A stretch of DNA of 46,504 nt from the NCBI RefSeq assembly GCF_003331055.1, contig NZ_PUQD01000042.1, forward strand, positions 1 through 46,504, given 5' to 3'. Positions 1-8,482 of the stretch are shown here, piece after piece. The notes beneath the pieces are model-generated. The model ran no database searches, was not told the DNA's origin, and was given only the letters and a program-made list of their open reading frames with translations. Both the position numbers and the translations under genes were made by a program. How positions within the stretch are numbered: position 1 is the first letter of the stretch; every line of letters starts with the position of its first letter. The stretch comes from Pseudomonas sp. AFG_SD02_1510_Pfu_092. Its GTDB lineage: Bacteria > Pseudomonadota > Gammaproteobacteria > Pseudomonadales > Pseudomonadaceae.

Positions 1-72
1 ACAGTCTGTACTGCTGCGAACAGTCAGAATCGGGCATTTAGTCCCACCACCCCTTCAAGTCTAACCATACAA

Positions 73-358
73 GCGGGCATGCCCGCGAAGCAGGCGACGC
101 AGTGGCTGGCACCGGCTGCGCCGGTGTTCGCGGGCGCGCCCGCTCCCACAGAGTTGGCGCCAATGTTTCAAAATTGAGCAAGACAGTTGCTCGCACAGGT
201 ATTGCACACGGCCCACAGGCCACGCCAATCCTGTGGGAGCGGGCATGCCCGCGAAACAGGCGGCGCGGTGGATGGCACCGGCTGCGCCGGTGTTCGCGGG
301 CGCGCCCGCTCCCACAGAGTTAACGCCAATGTTTCAAAAATTGAGCAAGACAGTTGTT
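73..358. repeat. Two tandem copies of a 166-bp composite REP unit
   Basis: Each unit has an inward REP palindrome (gcgggcatgcccgcgaa at 73 and 239), a short hairpin CACCGGC-tgc-GCCGGTG (110-126, again at 276-292), a second REP in the opposite orientation ending gcccgctcccacag, and a linker of about 40 bp containing 'gcaagacagttg'. Corresponding landmarks are 166 bp apart, so this is a direct duplication. The stretch 1-455 holds no convincing gene; the open frames in it are products of the repeat. Confidence 0.85.
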
Positions 359-399
359 CCCACAGGTATTTTCACTCTCCTCGATACCTGTGCCCCACT

Positions 400-430
400 G
401 TGGGAGCGGCTTTAGCCGCGAAGAGGCCAG
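400..430. repeat. Single REP element
   Basis: A lone REP palindrome (tgtgggagcgg / ctttagccgcgaag) sits 130 bp before the iron-binding protein gene. Its inner stem is gcggc-ttta-gccgc, a different base pairing from the gcgggc-at-gcccgc stem of the copies upstream. Confidence 0.8.
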
Positions 431-501
431 CACAGCCAACCCACCTTCAAGCTCTTGCACCTTGGTCTGACCATGAATTTCTCCTCACCCGGCCACTTGA
501 G

Positions 502-515
502 AAACGATTTCGTTT
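502..515. promoter_or_regulatory. Palindrome upstream of the iron importer, possible operator
   Basis: AAACGA-TT-TCGTTT is a perfect 14-bp palindrome 45 bp before the start codon of a ferric-iron binding protein gene. Position and AT-rich character would suit an iron-responsive operator, but the match to the usual Fur box (GATAATGATAATCATTATC) is poor, so this is only a candidate. Confidence 0.25.
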
Positions 516-559
516 ACCATTGTTTCCAAATATGTAGCCGTAAGCGAGGAAGTACCCGC

Positions 560-1573
560 ATGACGATCCGCCCGCAACCGCTGATGCGTATCTTGGCCGC
601 CGCCGTGCTGAGCCTGGTCATCGGCGCACCGGCCGCCATGGCAGACGCACCGGTCACCCTGACCATGTACAACGGTCAGCACAAGGAAATCGGCGAAGCC
701 ATCGCCAAGGCCTACGAGGCCAAGACCGGTATCCACATCAATATCCGCAAGGGCAGCAGCAACCAGCTGGCCAGCCAGATCATCGAGGAAGGCGAGCGCT
801 CGCCCGCCGACATCATCTACACCGAAGAGTCCCCGCCGCTGAACAACCTCGGCGAGCTGGGCCTGCTGGCGAAGATCGACGACGCCACGCTGAACATGCT
901 GCCCAAGGAATACGTGGGCGCAAACGGCACCTGGATGGGCGTCACCGCACGCACCCGCGTGGTGGTGTACAACCCGAAGAAAATCGACGAAAAAGACCTG
1001 CCGACCACGGTCATGGATTTCGCCGGCCCTGAATGGGACGGCCGCGTCGGTTATGTACCCACCAGCGGGGCCTTCCAGGAACAGGCTGTGGCCATCCTGA
1101 AAATGCACGGCCGTGAAGCCACCGAAGAATGGCTGACCGGCCTGAAAGCCTTCGGCAAGACCTACACCAACAACATGGTCGCACTGAAAGCCGTGGAAAA
1201 AGGCGAAGTCGCCGCCGTACTGGTAAACAACTACTACTGGTACGCCCTCGAGCGCGAGCGCGGCAAGCTCGATTCCAGGCTGTACTACCTGGCTGACGGC
1301 GACGCTGGCAACCTGGTGACCATCTCCGGCGCTGGGGCGGTAAAAGCCAGCAAGCACCCGAAGGAAGCCCAGGCCCTGCTCAACTGGATGGCCAGCGAAG
1401 AAGGCCAGCGGGTGATCACCCAGACCACCGCCGAATACCCACTGCACAAGGGCATGGTTTCCGATCGCGGCCTGAAACCGTTCGAAGAGCTGCGCCCGCC
1501 AAAGATCTCGCCGGCTGACCTGGGCAATGCCGAGGAAGCCATCGAGCTTGAACGCGAGGTCGGCCTGCTCTGA
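560..1573 (+). CDS. Ferric iron ABC transporter, periplasmic binding protein
   Basis: A 337-residue periplasmic solute-binding protein that likely captures Fe(III) and hands it to the permease encoded next. The start at 560 has a GAGGA ribosome site about 9 bp upstream and gives a clean signal peptide: a charged end, a hydrophobic core at residues 10-25, and AMA-DA cleavage near 28. The mature part begins with the strand TLTMYNGQHKE typical of the FbpA/HitA/FutA family. An adjacent tyrosine pair lies in VNNYYWYAL (Tyr225-Tyr226), where this family binds iron. The stop overlaps the permease start (TGATG), so the two are translationally coupled. The closest named relatives I recall are HitA/FbpA, but the symbol is not certain. 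The substrate is inferred from the family and the Tyr pair. Confidence 0.88.
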   Translation: MTIRPQPLMRILAAAVLSLVIGAPAAMADAPVTLTMYNGQHKEIGEAIAKAYEAKTGIHINIRKGSSNQLASQIIEEGERSPADIIYTEESPPLNNLGELGLLAKIDDATLNMLPKEYVGANGTWMGVTARTRVVVYNPKKIDEKDLPTTVMDFAGPEWDGRVGYVPTSGAFQEQAVAILKMHGREATEEWLTGLKAFGKTYTNNMVALKAVEKGEVAAVLVNNYYWYALERERGKLDSRLYYLADGDAGNLVTISGAGAVKASKHPKEAQALLNWMASEEGQRVITQTTAEYPLHKGMVSDRGLKPFEELRPPKISPADLGNAEEAIELEREVGLL

Positions 1574-3138
1574 TGACTGCCGCCCTGTCCGAGCCGGTGC
1601 CGGCACGCTTCGTACCGCGCCGCAAGCGCCCGTCCATCTGGGTGGTGCTGCCGGTGCTGTTCCTGGTGGCGATGAGCCTGCTGCCGCTGTTGTATGTCGC
1701 CATCAAAGCCTGGGAAGCCGGCTGGCGCGAAGCCCTGCACCTGCTGTGGCGGCCGTTTGTCTGGGGGCTGATGCGCAACACCCTGATGCTGATGGTCGGG
1801 GTGACGCTGACCTGCATGGTGGTCGGCCTGGCCCTGGCCTGGCTGCTGGAGCGCAGCAACCTGGCCGGCCGCCGGCTATGGGGCGTGGTGCTGTGCCTGC
1901 CGTTCGCCGTACCGTCGTTCGTCAGCAGTTTCACCTGGGTATCGCTGAGCTCGGACTTCGAAGGCCTGGGCGGAGCGATCCTGGTCATGGCCCTGTCCAA
2001 GTACCCGCTGGTGTTCCTGCCCGTGGCCGCCACCCTGCGCAACCTCGACACCTCGCTGGAGGAGTCGGCGCGCACCTTGGGTTGCAGCCGTTGGGGCGTG
2101 TTCATCAAGGTCACCTTGCCGCTGCTGTGGCCGTCGATGCTCGGCGGCGCGTTGCTGATCGCCCTGCACATGCTGGTGGAATTCGGCGCACTGTCGATTC
2201 TCGGCCTGCAGACCTTCACCACGGCGATCTACCAGCAGTTCGAACTGGAGTTCAGCAATGCCAACGCGGCCATGCTGTCTGCCGTACTGCTCGCGCTGTG
2301 CCTGGTGATGCTGTGGCTGGAGCTGCGGGTACGCGGCAAGGCTCGCCATGTGCGCATCGGCCAAGGTGTGGCCCGGCGCGCGCAACCGGTACGGCTGCGT
2401 GGCTGGGCAGTATTGGCGCAGCTGTTCTGCCTGCTGTTGGCGGTGCTGGGCAGCGGTATTCCGCTGGCCATGCTGGGCTACTGGCTGAGCGTGGGTTCGT
2501 CGGCGGCATTCCCGGTGGCAGCCATCTCCAAGGCGCTGTTCACCTCGTTGTCGGTCTCGCTTGGCGGCGCCGGCTTCTGCGTGCTGCTGGCCTTGCCGAT
2601 CAGTTTCCTGGTGGTGCGCTACAAGGGCCGCCTGGCGATCTGGGCCGAACGCCTGCCGTACCTGCTGCACGCCCTGCCCGGCCTGGTGATTGCCCTGACC
2701 CTGGTGTTCTTCGCCTTGCACTATGTGCCGGCGCTGTACCAGACCACGGCCTTGCTGCTGCTGGCCTATGCGCTGCTGTTTCTGCCGCTGGCGCAATCGC
2801 CGGTGCGCACCGCGCTGAACAAAGCTTCACCGACGCTTGAAGAAGCCGCGCGAACCTTGGGTGCGAGCAGCTTTGCCGCGTTCTGCCGGGTGACCTTGCC
2901 GATCATCTTCCCGGCAATGGCCGCGGCGTTCGCCCTGGTGTTCCTGGATGCCATGAAGGAGCTGACGGCGACCTTGCTGCTCAGCCCCACCGGCATGACC
3001 ACCCTCGCCACCGAGGTGTGGGCGCACACGGCCAACGTCGAGTTCGCTGCGGCGGCGCCTTATGCGGCGTTGCTGATCGTGGTGTCGGGGTTGCCGGTTT
3101 ATCTGCTGACAACGCGGATGTACCTTAACAAGGCCTGA
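1573..3138 (+). CDS. Ferric iron ABC transporter, fused-type permease
   Basis: A 521-residue inner-membrane permease with about twelve hydrophobic segments, formed by two homologous halves. Each half has the EAA loop that docks the ATPase: EESARTLGCSRWGVFIKVTLP near residues 160-180 and EEAARTLGASSFAAFCRVTLP near 420-440. This duplicated form is typical of the FbpB/HitB/SfuB ferric-iron permeases. The ATG overlaps the stop of the binding-protein gene. No ATP-binding subunit follows: the next 440 bp are REP repeats and then a gene on the other strand, so the ATPase must come from elsewhere in the genome. Confidence 0.9.
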   Translation: MTAALSEPVPARFVPRRKRPSIWVVLPVLFLVAMSLLPLLYVAIKAWEAGWREALHLLWRPFVWGLMRNTLMLMVGVTLTCMVVGLALAWLLERSNLAGRRLWGVVLCLPFAVPSFVSSFTWVSLSSDFEGLGGAILVMALSKYPLVFLPVAATLRNLDTSLEESARTLGCSRWGVFIKVTLPLLWPSMLGGALLIALHMLVEFGALSILGLQTFTTAIYQQFELEFSNANAAMLSAVLLALCLVMLWLELRVRGKARHVRIGQGVARRAQPVRLRGWAVLAQLFCLLLAVLGSGIPLAMLGYWLSVGSSAAFPVAAISKALFTSLSVSLGGAGFCVLLALPISFLVVRYKGRLAIWAERLPYLLHALPGLVIALTLVFFALHYVPALYQTTALLLLAYALLFLPLAQSPVRTALNKASPTLEEAARTLGASSFAAFCRVTLPIIFPAMAAAFALVFLDAMKELTATLLLSPTGMTTLATEVWAHTANVEFAAAAPYAALLIVVSGLPVYLLTTRMYLNKA

Positions 3139-3165
3139 TCTGCCCTACCCCCGGCTTGCGCGGTA

Positions 3166-3556
3166 CCTGTGGGAGCAGTCGTGGCCGCGAGCACCGGCGC
3201 AGCCGGTGCCCTGCACCGCGTCGCCTGCTTCGCGGGTGAACCCGCTCCCACATGGGGACGGCGCAGGCCGGGGTTCACGCGGCACCTGTGGGAGCGGCCG
3301 CGGCCGCGAACACCGGCGCAGCCGGTGCCATGCACCGCGTCGCCTGCTTCGCGGGCTTGCCCGCTCCCACATGGGGACAGCGCAGGCCGGGTTCACGCGG
3401 TACCTGTAGGAGCGGCCGTGGCCGCTCCCACATAGGGACGGGGCAGGCCGGGGTTCACGCGGTACCTGTGGGAGCGGGTTCACCCGCGAACACCGGCGCA
3501 GCCGGTGCCACCCACCGCGCTGTCTTCTTCGCGGGTGAACCCGCTCCCACAGGGGT
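3166..3556. repeat. REP array of four units, one shortened
   Basis: Units begin at 3166, 3285, 3403 and 3465, each with cctgt(g/a)ggagc. Full units are 118-119 bp: REP, hairpin CACCGGC-gca-GCCGGTG (3192-3208 in the first), the spacer cgtcgcctgctt, an inverted REP ending gctcccaca, then a linker resembling 'ggccggggttcacgcgg'. The third unit is only 62 bp and lacks the hairpin and one REP half. The array fills the whole gap 3139-3576 between convergent genes, and I see no gene in it. Confidence 0.9.
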
Positions 3557-3576
3557 TGCGGTGTCCCCGAGAATAC

Positions 3577-5511
3577 CTATGCCCTGAACTGCCCCAGGCT
3601 CGCGCGCAGTTGCGCGGCCAGGTCATCCAGCACCTTGCTGCTGGCCGTGGTCTGCATCACCACTTGCGCCGAGCGTTCGGCCTGGGCATGGATGGTTTCC
3701 ACCCGCCCACGTACCGCCTGCGCCCCGCTCGCCTGCTGCTCGGCGGCGCGGGTAGCCAGGCCGATGGCCGCATGCACCTGCTCCACCGCCGCCTGCACCG
3801 ACTGCTGGCGACGCTCGTTGTCACGCAGCACCAGCAGCCCTTCGCTGGCCTTGAGCCCAGCCTGGCCGATGGTGGCCACGGCTTCCTTGGCGCCTTTCTG
3901 CAGCGCGGCAATATGCGCCTGGATATCCCCGGTGGAGCTTTGCGTCTTGCTCGCCAGGGCCCGCACCTCATCCGCCACCACGGCAAAACCACGCCCGGTT
4001 TCCCCAGCCCGGGCCGCCTCGATGGCGGCATTCAGTGCCAGCAGGTTGGTCTGTTCGGCAATCCCGTGAATCACCGTCAACACCACCTCGATCTGCTCGC
4101 TCTGCTTGGCCAGGCGCTCGATCACCTGCGAACCGGCATCCACCTGCCCGGCCAGGTTTTCGATCAAACCGGCCAGCTGGGTCGAGGTACGGCTGTTTTC
4201 GTCGGTTGCCTGACGGATATCCACCACTTGCTGCAGCGCCGCCTGCATCGCATGGCTTTCGGCCTGGGCTTCGTCAGCCATGCTCGACAGATCGCGCAGG
4301 CTGGCCGCCACTTCATCGCGCTGCAGCGCGGCGGCGGCATCGGCGCCGGCATTGCGCTGGGCCATCGCGCCAATCTCCACGCCCGTGCGCTGCGCCACTT
4401 CGCCCGCCTCGCGCACGATGGGTTGCAGCTTGTCGACGAAGCGGTTCACCGCCGACGCCATGTCGCCGATCTCGTCGCGGCTGTCCAGCGGCACGCGCTT
4501 GGTCAGGTCGCCCTCGCCTGCCGCCAGGTCATCCAGCGCGGCAATCAGCAGGCGCAGCTTGCTCAGCACCCGGCGGCCCAACACCACCGCCACCACCAGC
4601 AATACACCGAGGCCGACCAGCACCAGGCCCAGGCCGATGCGCCAGCGCAGCTCGCCAGCCGCATCGCGCACGGTCTGCGCAGTATTGGCCTGCATCGCGG
4701 CAGCGCTGCCTTGTGCCTTCTCCAGGCGTTCGCGCAGGGTCTTGCCACTGTCGGCTGCGGCAGCCACCAGGCTGTCGCCCACCAATTGTTCACCGCTGGC
4801 GATCAGGGCAGCGAAGCGCTGGTCGAGGGCCTTGAGTTCCTGGTCGATGCCGGCCGTTGAAACACCCATCACCACCTTGCCGATTTCTGCGCCGTTGGGG
4901 TTGATCGAGGCTTCGACGAAGTACACCGCCGGGTCACGCCGGGCGGCATCGATCACCTTGTCCAGCGCGCGCTCGCCCTGACCCTTGTCCATCAGCGCCT
5001 GGTTGATCGGGTTTTGCCGGTTCAGGTAGCGCGTCAGGTGCTGCCCCTGGGCATCGTCGTAGACCACGAACAACACGTTGGGGTTGCGCTGGGCGCGGCG
5101 GGCGAAGTCGGAGAGCACTGGTACATCGTTGTCCCAGATCGCTCGCGGAGCGACCGAGGCGAGCAGCTCGGCCATGTCGTTGGCGGAGTCCTTGAGGTTC
5201 TTTTCCAGGGTGCTGCGCAACTGCTGCTGCTCGCTCTGCAGGCGCGCGGACAAACCGGCACTCAGGCGCTGGCGGGTACTGCTGGACAAACTGTCAAGGC
5301 CCGAGCGTACATCCTGCCCGGCCTGCTCCAGTTCGCCGGCAAGTTGACGGCTGTCATTGCCCAGACGCTCGCCCAGGTCGGCTTCCAGGGCGGTGACCGT
5401 GCTGCGGGTGAGCGCAACGGCGACCAGTACCTGCACCAAAAGCGCGATACCAAGGGCAACAAACACAGGCCGCAAAAGGCGGCTTCGTAACAGTGAAAGG
5501 ATGGCAGACAC
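3577..5511 (-). CDS. Methyl-accepting chemotaxis protein
   Basis: A 644-residue transmembrane chemoreceptor. TM1 is at about residues 14-34, a periplasmic ligand-binding region of about 255 residues follows, TM2 is at 291-312, then a HAMP linker (about 312-366, with DEIGDMASAVNRFVD) and the cytoplasmic signalling coiled coil. The highly conserved hairpin tip reads IAEQTNLLALNAAIEAARAG, followed by GRGFAVVADEVRALA, about residues 484-520. The sensor domain is helical at both ends with a central stretch (WDNDVPVLSDFARR...VLFVVYDD) reminiscent of a single Cache fold; the ligand cannot be told from sequence. There is no CheR-binding pentapeptide at the C-terminus (ends GQFRA). It stands alone, with REP repeats after it and the purA terminator before it. 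Confidence 0.95.
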   Translation of the reverse strand: MSAILSLLRSRLLRPVFVALGIALLVQVLVAVALTRSTVTALEADLGERLGNDSRQLAGELEQAGQDVRSGLDSLSSSTRQRLSAGLSARLQSEQQQLRSTLEKNLKDSANDMAELLASVAPRAIWDNDVPVLSDFARRAQRNPNVLFVVYDDAQGQHLTRYLNRQNPINQALMDKGQGERALDKVIDAARRDPAVYFVEASINPNGAEIGKVVMGVSTAGIDQELKALDQRFAALIASGEQLVGDSLVAAAADSGKTLRERLEKAQGSAAAMQANTAQTVRDAAGELRWRIGLGLVLVGLGVLLVVAVVLGRRVLSKLRLLIAALDDLAAGEGDLTKRVPLDSRDEIGDMASAVNRFVDKLQPIVREAGEVAQRTGVEIGAMAQRNAGADAAAALQRDEVAASLRDLSSMADEAQAESHAMQAALQQVVDIRQATDENSRTSTQLAGLIENLAGQVDAGSQVIERLAKQSEQIEVVLTVIHGIAEQTNLLALNAAIEAARAGETGRGFAVVADEVRALASKTQSSTGDIQAHIAALQKGAKEAVATIGQAGLKASEGLLVLRDNERRQQSVQAAVEQVHAAIGLATRAAEQQASGAQAVRGRVETIHAQAERSAQVVMQTTASSKVLDDLAAQLRASLGQFRA

Positions 5512-5653
5512 GGTGTAACCCTCGTGTTTTCTGGCGCCACTACTTTGATGGCATCGTCAGAAACTTCTTACAGCAAGGGTTGTGCCGGAGGCAGCAGGGA
5601 AATACGCCAAGGTCTAGCAATGGGCTTTCCTGTACTGGCATACCCCACAAATG

Positions 5654-5686
5654 AAAACGCCGCAGCCCCTTTCAGGGCCACGGCGT
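5654..5686 (-). terminator. Rho-independent terminator of purA
   Basis: On the minus strand, just after the purA stop, ACGCCG-tggCCC pairs with GGGgctGCGGCGT around a short loop (tgaaa), followed by TTTT. This would end the hisZ-purA transcript. Confidence 0.8.
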
Positions 5687-5705
5687 CAGATCAGCCGGCA
5701 GGCGA

Positions 5706-6998
5706 TCAGGCGAACGGGTGACGCAGCACGATGGTCTCGTTGCGGTCCGGGCCGGTGGAGATGATGTCGATCGGTGCACCGATCAGCGCTTCGATGCGCT
5801 TGATGTACGCGCGGGCGTTGGCCGGCAGGTCTTCCAGGGTTTTCACGCCCACGGTCGATTCGCTCCAGCCTGGCATCTCTTCGTACACCGGCTCCAGGCC
5901 GATGTAGCTGTCGGCATCGGAAGGCGCGTCGATGACAGCACCGTTCTCGTTCTTGTAGCCAACGCAGATGTTGATGGTTTCCAGGCCGTCCAGTACGTCC
6001 AGCTTGGTCAGGCAGATGCCCGAGATGCTGTTGACGTCGATGGCGCGACGCAGGATGACGGCATCGAACCAGCCGCAACGGCGGGCACGGCCCGTGGTGG
6101 AGCCGAACTCGTGACCACGCTTGGCCAGGGTAGCGCCAGTCTCGTCGAACAGTTCGGTCGGGAACGGACCGGAACCGACGCGAGTGGTGTAGGCCTTGGT
6201 GATACCGAGGATGTAGTCGAGGTACATCGGGCCAACGCCGGAACCGGTGGAGATACCGCCAGCGGTGGTGTTGGAACTGGTGACGTACGGATAGGTACCG
6301 TGGTCGATGTCCAGCAGCGAGCCCTGGGCGCCTTCGAACATGATGTCCTTGCCGGCACGGCGCAGATTGTGCAGCTCGGCGGTGACGTCGAGCATCATCG
6401 GCTTGAGCTGTTCGGCATAGGCCATGCACTCGTCCAGGGTCTGCTGGAAGTCGATGGCCGGCTCTTTGTAGTAGTTCACCAGCTGGAAGTTGTGGTAGTC
6501 CAGCAGCTCACCCAGCTTGGCGGCGAAACGCTCGCGGTGGAACAGGTCGCCCACGCGCAGGCCGCGGCGTGCGACCTTGTCTTCGTAGGCTGGGCCGATG
6601 CCACGGCCGGTGGTACCGATCTTGGCTTCGCCACGGGCTTTTTCGCGGGCCTGGTCCAGGGCAACGTGATACGACAGGATCAGCGGTGCAGCCGGGCTGA
6701 TGCGCAGGCGCTCGCGCACCGGTACGCCCTTCTCTTCGAGCTTGGTGATTTCACGCATCAGGGCATCCGGGGCAACGACCACGCCGTTGCCGATCAGGCA
6801 CTGTACGCCTTCACGCAGGATACCGGATGGAATCAGGTGCAGAACGGTCTTTTCACCGTTGATCACCAGGGTGTGACCCGCGTTGTGGCCACCCTGGTAG
6901 CGCACTACGGCGGCAGCATGTTCGGTCAGCAGATCGACGATCTTGCCTTTGCCCTCATCACCCCACTGGGTGCCCAGGACGACGACATTCTTACCCAT
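5706..6998 (-). CDS. purA: Adenylosuccinate synthetase
   Basis: A 430-residue enzyme that joins IMP and aspartate using GTP, the first committed step from IMP to AMP. The N-terminus GKNVVVLGTQWGDEGKGK carries the GDEGKGK P-loop with the catalytic Asp, and VRYQGGHNAGHT follows. Later motifs GTTGRGIGPAYEDK and FEGAQGSLLDIDHGTYPYVT are family hallmarks. I place the start at 6998: an in-frame ATG at 7013 overlaps the GAGGA ribosome site that serves the 6998 ATG, and 430 residues matches the family. The gene follows hisZ by 56 bp and is probably co-transcribed with it. Confidence 0.98.
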   Translation of the reverse strand: MGKNVVVLGTQWGDEGKGKIVDLLTEHAAAVVRYQGGHNAGHTLVINGEKTVLHLIPSGILREGVQCLIGNGVVVAPDALMREITKLEEKGVPVRERLRISPAAPLILSYHVALDQAREKARGEAKIGTTGRGIGPAYEDKVARRGLRVGDLFHRERFAAKLGELLDYHNFQLVNYYKEPAIDFQQTLDECMAYAEQLKPMMLDVTAELHNLRRAGKDIMFEGAQGSLLDIDHGTYPYVTSSNTTAGGISTGSGVGPMYLDYILGITKAYTTRVGSGPFPTELFDETGATLAKRGHEFGSTTGRARRCGWFDAVILRRAIDVNSISGICLTKLDVLDGLETINICVGYKNENGAVIDAPSDADSYIGLEPVYEEMPGWSESTVGVKTLEDLPANARAYIKRIEALIGAPIDIISTGPDRNETIVLRHPFA

Positions 6999-7054
6999 TA
7001 CATTGGTCCTCATTCACGCAAACTTGGTTGCCGGCCTGTTGCCGGCGCAGAAAC

Positions 7055-8242
7055 TCAGTGGGCCAGCGGCAGAACCTGCCAGCGCCCGTCTTGCTGAATC
7101 AATTGCCGATCACAATCCGCCTCGAGAGCAGCACTCAACGGCTGGCCAGGCAGGGCCTGGACCACACGCTGGCCCTCGTTGCGCAACTGGCAGACTTGCT
7201 GCCAGAGGGCCGCGTCGCCACTGTCCGGCATCCAGATGCCGCCAGTTGGCAATACGACCTCCGCTCGCCCCAGTGTGACCAGGGTCTTCAAATCCGTGGA
7301 GAAACCAGTGGCCGGGCGGGCCCGGCCGAAGTCGGCGCCGATGTCGTCGTAGCGCCCGCCCTGGGCGATCGACTGGCCTTCGCCCGGCACGAACACGGCG
7401 AACACCACGCCAGTGTGATAGTTGTAACCGCGCAGCTCGCCGAGGTCGAAGTACAGCGGCAGCTCGGGGAAGCGCGACGCCAGGCGATCGGCGATCGCCA
7501 ACAGGTCGTCCAGCGCTGCCAGTACACTGGCCGGGGCACGCCCCAGGCGCACACGGGCTTCGGCCAGCACTTCACGGCCACCGCACAACTCGACCAGCGC
7601 GCGCAGCATGTTGCCCAGGTCCTTCGGCAGGTCGGCGGTCAGCGCCTGCACTTCATCGACGGCCTTGCGCTGCAGGGCGTCGAACAGCTGCTGCTCGACT
7701 GCACCGGACAGGCCGGCAGCACGGGCCAGGCCGCGGTAGATACCGACATGGCCGAGGTCCATGTGCACATCCGGCACATCGGTCAGTTGCAGCGTGGCGA
7801 GCATCAGGCTGATGACTTCGACATCGCTGGTAGGGCTGGCATCGCCGTACAGCTCTGCACCCAGCTGGATCGGGCTGCGCGAGGTGGACAATGCCCGCGG
7901 CTGCGCGTGCAGCACGCTGCCGGCGTAGCACAGGCGGCTCGGGCCTTCACGGCGCAGGGTGTGGGCGTCGATGCGCGCCACCTGCGGGGTGAAGTCGGCG
8001 CGGAAGCCCATCAGGCGGCCGGACTGCGGGTCCACCACCTTGAAGGTGCGCTGGTCCAGGTCCTGGCCGGCGCCGGTGAGCAGCGACTCCAGGTACTCGA
8101 TATGCGGGGTGACGACCAGTTCGTAGCCCCAACTCTGGAACAGGTCCAACACCTGGCGACGCGCGATTTCGATGCGCGCAGCCTCAGGTGGCAGTACTTC
8201 CTCGATGCCATCTGGCAGCAGCCAGCGGTCTACCGTTGCCAT
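7055..8242 (-). CDS. hisZ: ATP phosphoribosyltransferase regulatory subunit
   Basis: A 395-residue paralogue of histidyl-tRNA synthetase that lacks aminoacylation and activates the short form of HisG in the first step of histidine synthesis. The start MATVDRWLLPDGIEEVLPPEA and motifs GYELVVTPHIEYLESLL, LMGFRADFTPQVARID and the C-terminal RYDDIGADFGRARPATGFS show the class II synthetase-like catalytic domain. The frame is open upstream to a TTG at 8407, but the sequence there is unlike the family, so the ATG at 8242 is chosen. It sits after the hflC terminator and directly before purA, an arrangement common in Pseudomonas. Confidence 0.95.
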   Translation of the reverse strand: MATVDRWLLPDGIEEVLPPEAARIEIARRQVLDLFQSWGYELVVTPHIEYLESLLTGAGQDLDQRTFKVVDPQSGRLMGFRADFTPQVARIDAHTLRREGPSRLCYAGSVLHAQPRALSTSRSPIQLGAELYGDASPTSDVEVISLMLATLQLTDVPDVHMDLGHVGIYRGLARAAGLSGAVEQQLFDALQRKAVDEVQALTADLPKDLGNMLRALVELCGGREVLAEARVRLGRAPASVLAALDDLLAIADRLASRFPELPLYFDLGELRGYNYHTGVVFAVFVPGEGQSIAQGGRYDDIGADFGRARPATGFSTDLKTLVTLGRAEVVLPTGGIWMPDSGDAALWQQVCQLRNEGQRVVQALPGQPLSAALEADCDRQLIQQDGRWQVLPLAH

Positions 8243-8423
8243 TACGCCATTTCCCCTCTGGTCCGGGCGGCTTGCCAGCAGGCCAGCCGTCAGTAAAGCC
8301 GGTATCGCGCACAGCAGCGGGCAGCACTGATCCCAGCGCAGCCACCGTACCCGACACCCTCGAATTGCCTTGCGACCTGACCAAACCGTCAACTGGCGGT
8401 TTGCCAATCAACCTTGCAGACGC

Positions 8424-8447
8424 AAAAAAGCCGGGAAATTTCCCGGC
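8424..8447 (-). terminator. Strong Rho-independent terminator between hflC and hisZ
   Basis: On the minus strand a perfect 9-bp stem (GCCGGGAAA/TTTCCCGGC, 8430-8447) with no spare loop bases in the DNA palindrome is followed by six T (8424-8429). It separates the mutL-hfl transcript from hisZ-purA. Confidence 0.88.
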
Positions 8448-8482
8448 TGCCTCATCATACACCCCTTTTCATTCAGGATGCA

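Noticed and set aside
102..120. Sigma-54-like sequence (tggcaccggctgcg)
   Set aside because: It is part of the conserved inner hairpin of the REP composite and recurs in non-promoter settings; spacing and TTGC are not right.
485..1606. A 373-residue minus-strand open frame over the iron-binding protein gene
   Set aside because: Antisense shadow of a GC-rich gene; the composition lacks recognisable domains and the plus-strand protein is clearly real.
5512..5600. Sigma-28 promoter for the chemoreceptor gene
   Set aside because: Searched for GCCGATAA-like sequence upstream of 5511 on the minus strand; only a poor match (gacgatgc) without a suitable -35 was seen.
5718..7097. A 459-residue plus-strand frame across purA
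   Set aside because: Shadow of purA on the opposite strand, with no recognisable motif.
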